Positions 46,040 to 56,543 of a stretch of 64,000 nt of DNA are shown here, in pieces. The notes beneath the pieces are model-generated. The model worked only from the letters and a program-made list of their open reading frames with translations, ran no database searches and was not told the DNA's origin. The DNA comes from Giesbergeria sp. Lineage in GTDB: Bacteria > Pseudomonadota > Gammaproteobacteria > Burkholderiales > Burkholderiaceae_C. Each line of letters begins with the position of its first letter. Position 1 is the stretch's first letter. Made by a program: the position numbers and the translations under genes. The stretch is from positions 1 through 64,000 of the forward strand of contig JAGNYI010000013.1 of NCBI GenBank assembly GCA_017985015.1. The letters are read 5' to 3'.

Positions 46040-49000
46040 TCAGCTCTGGATCTGCGCCCAGAGCTTGTCGAGTCTTTTCACGCTCACCGGCTGCGGTGTG
46101 CGCAGTTCCTGTGCGAAAAAGCTCACGCGCAGTTCTTCCAGCAGCCAGCGCAGCTCCTGCATGCGGGCATCCACCGCGCCCTTGCGCTCGGCCACCAGGC
46201 GCCAGTAGCGCTGCTCCTGCGGGCGCAATTCGGCCAGTTTTGCAGCGTCGCGGGCCGGGTCGGCGCGCAGCTTGTCCAGGCGTGCGGTGATGGCCTTGAG
46301 GTAGCGGGCAAAGTGCGCCAGTTGCGGCCACGGCGCTGCGGTGAGGAAGTTTTTCGGCACCAGGCGCTGGAGTTGTGCCAGCGCGTCCTGCGTGGCTTCG
46401 GGGGCGTTTTTGGTGTCCTTGATCTTGCGGGCAGCCAGCGCGTATTCGGCGAGGATGGTGGCGGCCAGGCGCGCCACTTCGTTGGCGATCAAGGTCAGGC
46501 GCCCACGCCCTTCCTGCACGCGGCGATCAAATTCTTGTGCGTTGGTGGGGAGGGGTTCGAGCAGAAAGGCTCGGCCCATTGCCACGTCGAGGATTTGGCT
46601 GCGCAGCTCTTCCTGGGTTCCCAAGGGCATAAAAGCGACGGCCATTTTTTGCAGCTCGGGAAGGTTTTTTTCGAGGTACTTGAGTGCATCCTTGATTTGC
46701 AGCGCAAACAAGCGCCGCAGGCCCGCACGGTGTTTGGCAGCGGCCACATCGGGTTCGTCAAACACTTCGATGGTGACGGCATCGCCCGCATCAATGAGCG
46801 CGGGAAAGCCAATCAACTGCTGCCCGCCCCGGCCGATTTCCATCAGTTCGGGCAGCTCGCCAAAGGTCCAGCTGGTGTAGCGCGCCTCGGCGTGCACCGT
46901 GGGCAGCGCAGATTTTGCTTTTGTTTTGATAGCTGCTTGCGCTTGTCCAGTAAGCGCTAGAGGCTCATTTGACTCTAATTTTTTGGCTTCTTGAGCGTTA
47001 CTGCTCAGCTTGAGCCCGGCCAGCGCCTGGAACGCCCCGCGCGCCTTGGCGCCCCACTCGGCCTTGAGCGCGCCCAGGTTGCGGCCCTGACCGAGCTGGC
47101 GGCCATGCTCGTCCACGATACGGAAGTTCATGAACAAGTGCGGGCTCAGCATGTCGAGCTTGAAGTCGGCGCGTTTCACGTCGAGCGAGGTCTCGTCGCG
47201 CACCTGTTTGAGCAGCGCATCCACCAGCCCCAGGTGCCCGATGCGGTCGGGCGTGCCCAGCAGTTCGGCCAAGCGCGCAGCGGATTCGGGCAGCGGCACA
47301 AAGCGGCTGCGCGGGCGCTGGGGCAGGCTTTTGAGCAGCGCCTGAATCTTTTCCTTGAGCATGCCCGGCACCAGCCATTCGCAGCGCTCCTCGCTCACCT
47401 GGTTGAGCACAAACAGCGGCACGGCCACCGTGACGCCGTCGCGCGCGTCGCCCGGCTCGTGCAGGTAGCTGGCCTGGCAGTCCACGCCGCCCAGGCGAAT
47501 CATTTTGGGGAACGCGGCGGTGGTGATGCCTGCCGCCTCATGGCGCATCAATTCATCGCGCGTGAGAAGCAGCAGCTCGGGGCGCTTGACCGTCTCTTGC
47601 CGGTACCACTGCTCGAAACTGCGGCCGCTGGTGATGTCTTGCGGCAACTGCTGGTCATAGAAGGCGTAGATCAGTTCTTCGTCCACCAGCACGTCCTGGC
47701 GGCGGGACTTGTGCTCCAGCTCTTCCACCTTGGCGATGAGCTTTTCGTTGGCTGCCAGGAACGGCAGGCGCTTGTGCCATTCGGGCAGCACATCGCCCGC
47801 CACCAGCGCCTGGCGGATGAACATCTCGCGCGCGGCCTGCGGGTCCACCTTGTCAAAGGGCTTGCGCCGCCCGCTGTAGACCACCAGGCCGTAGAGCGTG
47901 GCGCGCTCGAAAGCCACTACTTCGGCGGCCTTTTTCTCCCAGTGCGGGTCGAGCAGCTGCTTCTTGAGCAAATGGCCGCCGACTTCTTCCAGCCAGGTCG
48001 GATCGATGTTGGCAATGCCACGGCCGAACAAACGCGTGGTCTCCACCAGTTCGGCGCAGACGATCCAGCGGCCGGGCTTCTTGCGCAGGTGCGCGCCGGG
48101 GTGGCGGTGAAACTTGATGCCGCGCGCGCCCAGGTACACGTCTTCCTCTTCCGGTTTGAAGCCGATGTTGCCCAGCAAACCGGCGAGCATGGAATTGTGC
48201 AACTCCTCATAGCTCGCCGGCTTTGGGTTCAGCTCCCACTTGTGCTCGGCCACCACGGTGAGCAGTTGGCTGTGCACGTCGCGCCACTCGCGCACGCGGC
48301 GCACGTTGATGAAGTTCTGCCGCAGCAATTGTTCGTACTGGCGGTTGCTGAGCTTGTGGGAAGGGGCTGCATCTGCAAGCGCCGAGGGTGGTGCAGGCTG
48401 TGGCTGGGCGCCCGAGGCGCGCTGTGCCACGGGCAGAAAGGCCTGGTTGGGCGCCTTCTTGCGCGCCTGGTCCTTCTGCACGCGGGCCGAGGCGAACGTG
48501 GGCATGCTGCCGCCGCGCGCTTGCTGCAGCCAGTTCCACAGCGTCAAGTAGCCGCTGAACTCGCTTTTCTCGTCGTCGAACTTGGCGTGCTGCTGGTCGG
48601 CCTGCTGCTGCGCTTCCATGGGGCGGTCGCGCACGTCCTGCAGGCTGAGTGCGCTGGCAATCACCAGCACTTCGTTCAAGGCACCGCGCGCTCGCGCTTC
48701 CAGAATCATGCGGCCGACGCGCGGGTCCACCGGCAGGCGCGCCAGTTCACGGCCCATGGAAGTGAGCTCGTTCTGCTCATCCACCGCGCCCAGCTCGTGC
48801 AGCAGCTGGTAGCCATCGGCAATGGCGCGGCCGGACGGTGCATCGATAAACGGAAACTGCGCCACGTCGCCCAGGTGCAGCGACTTCATGCGCAGGATGA
48901 CGCCGGCCAGCGATGAACGCAAAATTTCCGGGTCCGTAAAGCGCGCTCGCCCGGCAAAATCTTTCTCGTCGTACAGACGTATGCAGATGCCGCTGGCCAC

Positions 49001-50071
49001 CCGTCCGCAGCGCCCGGCGCGCTGGTTGGCCGCCGCCTGGCTGATGGGCTCGACCAGCAACTGCTCGACCTTGCTGCGCAGGCTGTAGCGCTTGACGCGC
49101 GCGGTGCCCGAGTCGATCACGTAGCGGATGCCCGGCACCGTGAGCGAGGTCTCGGCCACGTTGGTGGCCAGGATGATGCGCCGGCCCGTGTGGCCGTCAA
49201 AGATGCGGTCCTGCTCGGCTTGCGAGAGGCGCGCAAACAGCGGCAGCACCTCGGCATTGCGCGTGACCACGTTGTGCGCCAGGTGCTTGCGCAGGTGGTC
49301 GGCGGCCTCGCGGATTTCGCGCTCGCCGGGCAGGAAAACGAGGATGTCGCCAGCGGCGTTGCCTTGCCACAGCTCATCGACGCCATCGGCAATCGCTTCG
49401 TTCAAGCCGTAGTCGCGCGACTCCTCGAACGGGCGCCAGCGCTGCTCCACCGGGAACATGCGGCCGGAGACCATCAGCACCGGGGCCGGGCCGTCCTTGC
49501 TTTCAAAATGCTTGGCAAACCGGTCCGCATCGATGGTGGCGGACGTCACCACCACCTTCAGGTCGGGCCGGCGCGGCAAGATCTCGCGCAGGTAGCCCAG
49601 CAGGAAATCGATGTTCAGACTGCGCTCGTGCGCCTCGTCGATGATGATGGTGTCGTAGGCCTTGAGTAGCGGGTCGGTCTGCGTCTCGGCCAGCAAAATG
49701 CCGTCCGTCATCAGCTTGACCGAAGCATCGCGGCTCAGCCGGTCCTGAAAGCGCACCTTGTAGCCCACCACCTCGCCCAGCGGCGTCTTGAGTTCCTCGG
49801 CAATCCGCTTGGCCACGCTGCTGGCTGCAATGCGGCGCGGCTGGGTGTGGCCGATAAGCTGGCCGCGTTCGCCGGGACGGGCGTTGAGTTTTCCGCGCCC
49901 CAGGGTGAGCGCGATCTTGGGCAACTGGGTGGTCTTGCCCGAGCCGGTTTCGCCGCAGACGATGATGACCTGGTGCTGCTTCAGGGCCTGCGCAATCTCG
50001 GCACGCCGGGCAGAGACCGGCAAAGATTCGGGAAACGTGATCTGCAGAGAACGGGCGGCGGCGTCGGACAA
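46040..50071 (-). CDS. hrpA: ATP-dependent RNA helicase HrpA (DEAH box)
   Basis: A large DEAH-box helicase of 1,343 residues, linked in E. coli to mRNA processing and rescue of stalled ribosomes. Walker A GETGSGKT is at 40-47 and DEAH at 145-148; the helicase C region has LPLFARLSQAEQDRIF, TNVAETSLTVPGIRYVIDSG and QAAANQRAGRCGRVASG. HA2 and OB-fold domains follow, then the long C-terminal DUF3418 region. The start is TTG 50071, as no ATG precedes conserved sequence. Around residues 1031-1050 a dispersed repeat copy (46924-46980) encodes ESNEPLALTGQAQAAIKTK in a variable part of DUF3418. Divergent from argA. Confidence 0.95.
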   Translation of the reverse strand: MSDAAARSLQITFPESLPVSARRAEIAQALKQHQVIIVCGETGSGKTTQLPKIALTLGRGKLNARPGERGQLIGHTQPRRIAASSVAKRIAEELKTPLGEVVGYKVRFQDRLSRDASVKLMTDGILLAETQTDPLLKAYDTIIIDEAHERSLNIDFLLGYLREILPRRPDLKVVVTSATIDADRFAKHFESKDGPAPVLMVSGRMFPVEQRWRPFEESRDYGLNEAIADGVDELWQGNAAGDILVFLPGEREIREAADHLRKHLAHNVVTRNAEVLPLFARLSQAEQDRIFDGHTGRRIILATNVAETSLTVPGIRYVIDSGTARVKRYSLRSKVEQLLVEPISQAAANQRAGRCGRVASGICIRLYDEKDFAGRARFTDPEILRSSLAGVILRMKSLHLGDVAQFPFIDAPSGRAIADGYQLLHELGAVDEQNELTSMGRELARLPVDPRVGRMILEARARGALNEVLVIASALSLQDVRDRPMEAQQQADQQHAKFDDEKSEFSGYLTLWNWLQQARGGSMPTFASARVQKDQARKKAPNQAFLPVAQRASGAQPQPAPPSALADAAPSHKLSNRQYEQLLRQNFINVRRVREWRDVHSQLLTVVAEHKWELNPKPASYEELHNSMLAGLLGNIGFKPEEEDVYLGARGIKFHRHPGAHLRKKPGRWIVCAELVETTRLFGRGIANIDPTWLEEVGGHLLKKQLLDPHWEKKAAEVVAFERATLYGLVVYSGRRKPFDKVDPQAAREMFIRQALVAGDVLPEWHKRLPFLAANEKLIAKVEELEHKSRRQDVLVDEELIYAFYDQQLPQDITSGRSFEQWYRQETVKRPELLLLTRDELMRHEAAGITTAAFPKMIRLGGVDCQASYLHEPGDARDGVTVAVPLFVLNQVSEERCEWLVPGMLKEKIQALLKSLPQRPRSRFVPLPESAARLAELLGTPDRIGHLGLVDALLKQVRDETSLDVKRADFKLDMLSPHLFMNFRIVDEHGRQLGQGRNLGALKAEWGAKARGAFQALAGLKLSSNAQEAKKLESNEPLALTGQAQAAIKTKAKSALPTVHAEARYTSWTFGELPELMEIGRGGQQLIGFPALIDAGDAVTIEVFDEPDVAAAKHRAGLRRLFALQIKDALKYLEKNLPELQKMAVAFMPLGTQEELRSQILDVAMGRAFLLEPLPTNAQEFDRRVQEGRGRLTLIANEVARLAATILAEYALAARKIKDTKNAPEATQDALAQLQRLVPKNFLTAAPWPQLAHFARYLKAITARLDKLRADPARDAAKLAELRPQEQRYWRLVAERKGAVDARMQELRWLLEELRVSFFAQELRTPQPVSVKRLDKLWAQIQS
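46924..46980 (+). repeat. Dispersed repeat inside hrpA
   Basis: TTTTGATAGCTGCTTGCGCT, then TGTCCAGTAAGCGCTAGAGG and CTCATTTGACTCTAATT: a nearly consensus copy, in frame on the hrpA strand as KLESNEPLALTGQAQAAIKT. Confidence 0.85.
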
Positions 50072-50172
50072 GGTGGCAACTTCGTAGAGAATCGCGAATT
50101 ATCCCCGGCCCGCTCCATTTTCTGGACGACTCCCACCCAGCCTACCGCCGCTCTGCGGCCCCGCCCACGCGC

Positions 50173-51519
50173 ATGTCCACCGTCTTCAACTTCACTTTTG
50201 TGCCCTGGTTCCGCTCCGTGGCGCCCTACATCCACAAGTTTCGGCACCAGACCTTTGTCATCGGGCTGCCGGGCGAGGCCATTGCTGCGGGCAAGCTCTA
50301 CAGCATTGCGCAGGACCTTGCCATGATCCAGGCGATGGGCGTCAAGATCGTTCTGGTGCACGGCTTTCGCCCGCAAGTGAACGAGCAGCTCGCCGCCAAG
50401 GGCCATGAGGGGCGCTACTCGCACGGCATCCGTATCACCGATTCGGTGGCGCTCGACAGTGCGCAGGAGGCCGCTGGGCAGTTGCGCTATGAGATCGAAG
50501 CCGCGTTCAGCCAGGGCCTGCCGAACACGCCCATGGCCGATTCCACGGTGCGGGTGATTTCGGGCAACTTCATTACGGCACGGCCGGTGGGCATCGTCGA
50601 TGGGGTGGATTTCCAGCACTCTGGGCTGGTGCGCAAAGTGGACGTGGCGGGCATCCAGCGCTCGCTCGACATGGACGCACTGGTGCTCATCTCACCCTTT
50701 GGCTTCTCGCCCACGGGCGAGGCCTTCAACCTGAACATGGAGGAAGTCGCGACCTCGGTGGCCATCGCCCTCAAGGCCGACAAGCTGGTGTTCGTCTCCG
50801 AAGTGCCGGGCATATTGCAGAACCCCGAAGAACCCGCCACCGACGACAACCCGATCGACACCGAACTGCCGCTCGCCCAGGCGCGCCAGCTGCTGGCGCG
50901 CATGCCCGCGAGCCAGCAACCGTCGGACACCGCGTTCTACCTGCAGCACTGCGTGAAGGCCTGCCAGGGCGGTGTGGAGCGCAGCCACATCATTCCGTTT
51001 GCCGTGGACGGTGCGCTGCTGCTCGAGATCTACGTGCACGACGGCATCGGCACCATGATCGTAGACGAAAAGCTCGAAGAAGTGCGCGAAGCCACGGCGG
51101 ACGACGTTGCCGGCATCCTGCAGCTGATCGAGCCGTTCGAGAAAGACGGCACGCTGGTCAAGCGCGACCGCACCGAGATCGAACGCGACGCCTCCAACTA
51201 CACCATCGTCGAGCACGACGGCGTGATCTTTGGCTGCGCCGCGCTGTACGCCTACCCCGAGGCACGCACCGCCGAAATGGCCGCCCTCACCGTCTCGCCG
51301 CAAAGCCAGGGCACCGGCGACGGTGAAAAGCTGCTGCGCCGCATCGAGCAGCGCGCGCGCCTGCTGGGGTTGGAGAGCATCTTCGTGCTCACGACGCGCA
51401 CCATGCACTGGTTCCTGAAGCGCGGCTTCAAGCCGGTGGACCCCGAGTGGCTGCCCGAAGCGCGCAAGCGCAAGTACAACTGGGACCGGCGCAGCCAGGT
51501 TCTGGTGCGCAAACTTTAG
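50173..51519 (+). CDS. argA: N-acetylglutamate synthase (ArgA)
   Basis: Makes N-acetylglutamate from glutamate and acetyl-CoA, the first step of arginine synthesis and the usual target of arginine feedback. The 448 residues comprise an N-terminal amino-acid-kinase-like domain (KIVLVHGFRPQVNEQLAAKG, LVLISPFGFSPTGEAFNLNM), which binds arginine, and a C-terminal GNAT domain (EMAALTVSPQSQGTGDGEKL with the QxxGxG acetyl-CoA loop, VLTTRTMHWFLKRGFKP). Alone and divergent from hrpA. A repeat copy lies directly after its stop. Confidence 0.96.
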   Translation: MSTVFNFTFVPWFRSVAPYIHKFRHQTFVIGLPGEAIAAGKLYSIAQDLAMIQAMGVKIVLVHGFRPQVNEQLAAKGHEGRYSHGIRITDSVALDSAQEAAGQLRYEIEAAFSQGLPNTPMADSTVRVISGNFITARPVGIVDGVDFQHSGLVRKVDVAGIQRSLDMDALVLISPFGFSPTGEAFNLNMEEVATSVAIALKADKLVFVSEVPGILQNPEEPATDDNPIDTELPLAQARQLLARMPASQQPSDTAFYLQHCVKACQGGVERSHIIPFAVDGALLLEIYVHDGIGTMIVDEKLEEVREATADDVAGILQLIEPFEKDGTLVKRDRTEIERDASNYTIVEHDGVIFGCAALYAYPEARTAEMAALTVSPQSQGTGDGEKLLRRIEQRARLLGLESIFVLTTRTMHWFLKRGFKPVDPEWLPEARKRKYNWDRRSQVLVRKL

Positions 51520-51520
51520 G

Positions 51521-51574
51521 CAAAAACAGCCTCCAACGCTTATTCAGCAAGCGTTTATAGCTATATTTTCAATA
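51521..51574 (-). repeat. Dispersed repeat between argA and the HD-GYP gene
   Basis: On the minus strand ATATAGCTATAAACGCTT, GCTGA, then ATAAGCGTTGGAGGCTGTTT. The arms AACGCTT and AAGCGTT (51549-51555 and 51535-51541) form the hairpin. Its left end provides the TAG stop of the HD-GYP gene. Confidence 0.8.
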
Positions 51575-53219
51575 GCGATTGCGCTTGCGCTGCCGTGACG
51601 AAGCCCGCCACGTCCACCGCGTCCATCTGCTCGGCATCCAGAAACCGCTCGGCGTAGCGCAGATAGACGCGCTCGCGCAGAAACACCTCGAACAGATCGG
51701 GGTCGATGTGGCCGCCGTGCTTCATGCGCTCCATGATGGCAACGGCCTGCGACAGCTTCATGCCGCTCTTGTAGGGGCGGTCAGCCGCCGTCAGGGCCTC
51801 GAAGATGTCGGCAATGCCCATCATGCGGGCCTGCACCGACATCTGATCGCGGGTGAGGCCGCGCGGGTAGCCCTTGCCGTCCATGCGTTCGTGGTGGCCG
51901 CCAGCGTACTCGGGCACCCTCTTGAGGTGCTGGGGCCAGGGCAAGGCTTCGAGCATTTTGATGGTGGCCACGATGTGGTAATTGATGGTGTCGCGCTCCG
52001 CCTGGGTCAGCGTGCCGGAGCGGATGGTGAGGTTCTCAATTTCCTCGGCGGTCAGAAACTCCGTCTGCACGCCGTCGACATTGCGCCACTGGCGCTGTGC
52101 AGACAGGCTGCGAACGCGTTGCTGATCGGCCGCCTGCATGGCCTCGACACCGCGGTTGCAATGGCGCAAAAAGGCCCGGTCGTCGTCTATGGCCTGCATC
52201 TCCCGTTGCAGGCTGGCCAGGGCCACGGCCTCGGCGCCGGGGTCCACCGCCGGGCGCAAGGCGAGTTGGGCGCGCAGGGCGGCGAGTTCCGCGTCGCGCT
52301 TGGCCACCTCAAAGCGGGTATCGATGAGTCCGATGCGGTCGTAGAGTGTTTGCAGCTTGGTGGCCTTGTCCACCACGTGCACCGGCGTCGTGATCTTGCC
52401 GCAGTCGTGCAGCAGTCCGGCCATTTTCAGCTCGTAGCGGTCGCGATCGCTCATGTGGAAATCCGCGAGCGGTCCTGTGGTCGTGGCATCTGCCGCTTCG
52501 GCCAGCATCATGGTCAGCTCGGGCACGCGCTCGCAATGGCCCCCGGTGTAGGGCGATTTTTCGTCGATGGCGATATTGATCAGCTTGACGAAGGACTCAA
52601 ACAAGCGCTCGAGTTGCGTGATGAGCAGCCGGTTGGACAGCGCGATCGCCGCCTGCGAGGCCAGCGATTCGGTCAGGCTCTGGTCGGCATTCGAAAAAGC
52701 CACCACCTTGCCTGTCGCAGGGTCGAGCGCATTGAGCAGTTGCAGCACCCCGATCAACTCGCCCTGGTGGTCCGTCATCGGCACCGTCAAAAACGATTGC
52801 GAGCGGTAGCCGGTGCGCTGGTCAAAGGCGCGCGTGCCAGAAAAGTCAAAACCTTCTTGCGCATACGCGTCGACGATGTTCACTGTGCGCCCGTGCAGCG
52901 CAGCGTGCGCGGCCACCAGCGCGTCATTGGGTGAACCGTCGGCGCGGCGCAGCGGCAACTCGGGAAGATCGATTTTCTGGCCCGTGGTGCCGCCCTGGCG
53001 AACGCCCAGCGAGTCGGTGCGCATGATCTCAAAGCGCAGCGCGCTGTGGTCTTCCGTCACGCTGTAGAGCGTGCCGCCGTCGGCGCCGGTCAGCGCTTTG
53101 GCTGCTTCAAGAATGTTCTCCAGCAGGCGCTCGATATTGCGCTCGCGGGACAGCGCCGCCCCAATCCGGTTGAGTTGGTCCAATCGGGCGAAGAGGTTCA
53201 TCGCAGACTGCTTTTCCAT
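51561..53219 (-). CDS. GAF/HD-GYP domain protein, probable cyclic di-GMP phosphodiesterase
   Basis: A 552-residue signalling protein. An N-terminal GAF domain (about 15-195, LENILEAAKALTGADGGTLY, SFLTVPMTDHQGELIGVLQL) precedes an HD-GYP domain with H271-D272 (LLHDCGKITTPV) and HHERMDGKGYP at 442-452. HD-GYP proteins hydrolyse cyclic di-GMP. Between the HD and GYP parts about 120 residues (285-405) are inserted, mostly helical, which is longer than in standard HD-GYP domains. The start at ATG 53219 gives five bases to GGGAG; the ATG three bases upstream is too close. The last codons (SLLKI) and the stop come from a dispersed repeat. Confidence 0.92.
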   Translation of the reverse strand: MEKQSAMNLFARLDQLNRIGAALSRERNIERLLENILEAAKALTGADGGTLYSVTEDHSALRFEIMRTDSLGVRQGGTTGQKIDLPELPLRRADGSPNDALVAAHAALHGRTVNIVDAYAQEGFDFSGTRAFDQRTGYRSQSFLTVPMTDHQGELIGVLQLLNALDPATGKVVAFSNADQSLTESLASQAAIALSNRLLITQLERLFESFVKLINIAIDEKSPYTGGHCERVPELTMMLAEAADATTTGPLADFHMSDRDRYELKMAGLLHDCGKITTPVHVVDKATKLQTLYDRIGLIDTRFEVAKRDAELAALRAQLALRPAVDPGAEAVALASLQREMQAIDDDRAFLRHCNRGVEAMQAADQQRVRSLSAQRQWRNVDGVQTEFLTAEEIENLTIRSGTLTQAERDTINYHIVATIKMLEALPWPQHLKRVPEYAGGHHERMDGKGYPRGLTRDQMSVQARMMGIADIFEALTAADRPYKSGMKLSQAVAIMERMKHGGHIDPDLFEVFLRERVYLRYAERFLDAEQMDAVDVAGFVTAAQAQSLLKI

Positions 53220-53288
53220 CATCGCTCCCTTGTTTCTGGCTGCCGCTGTGCATGGTAGCGAAAGCACGCCGCCGGTCTACCATGGGCG

Positions 53289-53957
53289 ATGTCCTCCCTG
53301 CCCGTGCTGTATTCATTTCGCCGTTGTCCCTACGCCATCCGCGCTCGCCTCGCACTCGCCGTGGCGGGCACGCCTTTCACGCTGCGCGAAGTGGTGCTGC
53401 GGCACAAGCCCGCCGCCTTGCTGGCCGCATCGGCCAAAGCCACCGTGCCTGTGCTGGTGCTGGCGGACGCAAGCGTCGTCGAAGAGAGCCTGGCCATCAT
53501 GCGCTGGGCACTTGAGCGCTGCGACCCAGAGGGCTGGCTGGCCTACGACCTGGCTGAGACCGACTCCTTGATCGCCCTGTGCGACGGCCCGTTCAAGCAT
53601 GCACTGGACCGCTGCAAGTATCCAGAGCGCTTTCCCGATGGGGAGCGCGAGGCTTCCTGGAGCGCGGCGCAAAGCTGCCTGGACGTGTGGGAGCGCCACC
53701 TTCAAGACGGGCAGTTGTGCGGACCGGGCCGCTCGCTGGCAGACGCCGCGATCTTTCCGTTCGTGCGCCAGTTTGCCGCTATCGAACCGGGGCGCTGGTC
53801 CGCTCTGCCCTTGCCCAGGCTGCAGGCATGGCTCGCCGCCTGGCTGGCGAGCGGCCTTTTTGCCGCAGTGATGGAAAAGCACCCGCCATGGATCGAGGGG
53901 GATGCACCCGTGTACCTATTGGACTCGGGCGCCGGACGCGCTCAGGCCGCCACGTAG
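53289..53957 (+). CDS. Glutathione S-transferase family protein
   Basis: A 222-residue GST. The thioredoxin-like N-terminal domain starts LPVLYSFRRCPYAIRARLAL, with a CPYA redox motif as in glutaredoxin-like GSTs, and has the conserved cis-proline loop ATVPVLVL and ESLAIMRWAL. The helical C-terminal domain contains GRSLADAAIFPFVRQFA. The substrate is unknown. Its last 16 bases overlap the convergent dsbB. Confidence 0.9.
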   Translation: MSSLPVLYSFRRCPYAIRARLALAVAGTPFTLREVVLRHKPAALLAASAKATVPVLVLADASVVEESLAIMRWALERCDPEGWLAYDLAETDSLIALCDGPFKHALDRCKYPERFPDGEREASWSAAQSCLDVWERHLQDGQLCGPGRSLADAAIFPFVRQFAAIEPGRWSALPLPRLQAWLAAWLASGLFAAVMEKHPPWIEGDAPVYLLDSGAGRAQAAT

Positions 53958-54454
53958 CGCCGGCTGCGGGCCAGCAGCACCATCAGCACCAGCGCAAAAC
54001 CCACAAAGCAGACGAAAGACCAGTTGGCAATCGAGCCGCCCAGGAAGGTCCAATCCACCTTCGCACAGTCGCCCGAGCCCCGGAAGATCATGGGAATGGC
54101 GCGGCTGAAAGAATAGTTCTCGATCATTCCGTAGAAGTCGCGCCCGCACATCGCGAACTCTGGCGGGTACCACTGCAGCCAGGTCTGGCGGGCCGCAGTG
54201 AAGGCACCGAAGCCACTGGCCAGCAAAGCCAGCACCGACCAGGAAATTATCCAGCCTTTTCTGGCACTAGCGCTTGCCAGGCCTGTGCATATAGCTACCA
54301 AAATAAGAGCATAGCGCTGCACGATGCACATCGGACAAGGTTCCAGTCCCACCACGTGCTGCAGGTACAGCCCAAACGCCAGCATGCCAATGCAGGCCAG
54401 ACACATCAGCGCCAGAATGCGGCGCGGGGCCGTGGTGAACCAGTCGAGAATCAT
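53942..54454 (-). CDS. dsbB: Disulfide bond formation protein DsbB
   Basis: Inner-membrane quinone reductase that reoxidises DsbA. The 170 residues have four membrane helices and two periplasmic cysteine pairs, C40/C43 (LEPCPMCIVQR) and C103/C130 (FAMCGRDF and GSGDCAKVDW). Residues about 51-67 (ILVAICTGLASASARKG), from the second helix into the following loop, are encoded by a dispersed repeat copy (54252-54303). It replaces the usual sequence there without breaking the hydrophobic pattern. Confidence 0.94.
   Translation of the reverse strand: MILDWFTTAPRRILALMCLACIGMLAFGLYLQHVVGLEPCPMCIVQRYALILVAICTGLASASARKGWIISWSVLALLASGFGAFTAARQTWLQWYPPEFAMCGRDFYGMIENYSFSRAIPMIFRGSGDCAKVDWTFLGGSIANWSFVCFVGFALVLMVLLARSRRYVAA
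54252..54303 (-). repeat. Dispersed repeat inside dsbB
   Basis: On the minus strand TTGGTAGCTATATGC, then GCAAGCGCTAGTGCCAGAAA and AGGCT follow the consensus at the left end and right arm. It is translated in sense as VAICTGLASASARKG, the same frame as the copy in the FemAB-like gene. Confidence 0.65.
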
Positions 54455-54519
54455 CGAAACCCCAGAACGTCAAAAAAGCGGCGATCCGCCAAAGAGCGCC
54501 TTAGACCGACTTTGCGATC

Positions 54520-55628
<1,109 letters not shown>

Positions 55629-55632
<4 letters not shown>

Positions 55633-56543
55633 GTTGGGGTTCCTGCGGCGCTGGCGTGCGGGCGCTCTGGCGGGAGGTCGGCGGCCAGGCGCAACTGTTG
55701 TTCTTGCCGCCACTCGGCCACGCTCTTGATGACCAGCGTGACCAGGGCCAGCAAAGCCAGCAACGAGGCAACGGCAAAGGCCGCAACCGACTGGTATTCG
55801 TTGTACAAAATTTCTACGTGCAGCGGCATGGTGTTGGTCTGGCCACGAATGTGGCCCGAGACCACCGACACCGCGCCAAACTCGCCCATGGCGCGGGCGT
55901 TGCACAAAATCACGCCATACACCAGGCCCCACTTGATGTTGGGCAGCGTGACGTGCCAGAAGGTCTGCCAGCCGCTCGCGCCGAGCACGATGGCAGCCTG
56001 CTCCTCGTCGTTGCCCTGCGCCTGCATCAGCGGAATGAGTTCGCGCGCAATGAACGGCACCGTCACGAACACCGTGGCCAGCACGATGCCGGGCACGGCA
56101 AAAATGATCTTGATGTCGTGGGCCATCAGCCAGGGGCCGATCCAGCCGTTGGCACCAAAAATCAGCACGTAAGTCAGGCCGGCGACTACGGGCGAGACGG
56201 AAAACGGCAGGTCGACGAGCGTGGTCAGAAACGCCTTGCCTTTGAATTCGTACTTGGCAATGCACCAGGCGGCGGCCACGCCGAAGACGAGGTTGAGCGG
56301 CACGGCAATCGCTGCGGTGAGCAAGGTGAGGCGAATGGCGGACCAGGCCTCGGGCTCGCGCAGACCGTCCAGGTAAGCCCCAAAACCCTTCCTCAGCGCT
56401 TCGGCAAACACGGCGGCCAGCGGCAGCAGCAGAAACAGCACCATGAACGCAAGCGCGAGCGCAATCAGCAGCCTGCGCACCCAGGGTGCTTCGGTGGTGC
56501 CGGAGCGCGCCGCCGCCTTGTTGCGGACGGATCCCGCGCTCAT
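55629..56543 (-). CDS. cysW: Sulfate ABC transporter permease CysW
   Basis: A 304-residue permease with six hydrophobic segments and the EAA loop [60 protein letters not shown] is the CysW-type C-terminal signature. It overlaps both neighbours by four bases, so the transporter genes are translationally coupled. Confidence 0.96.

Noticed and set aside
46991..48916. Plus-strand frame of 641 codons inside hrpA
   Set aside because: Antisense shadow of hrpA, rich in His, Arg and Gln, with no recognisable domain.
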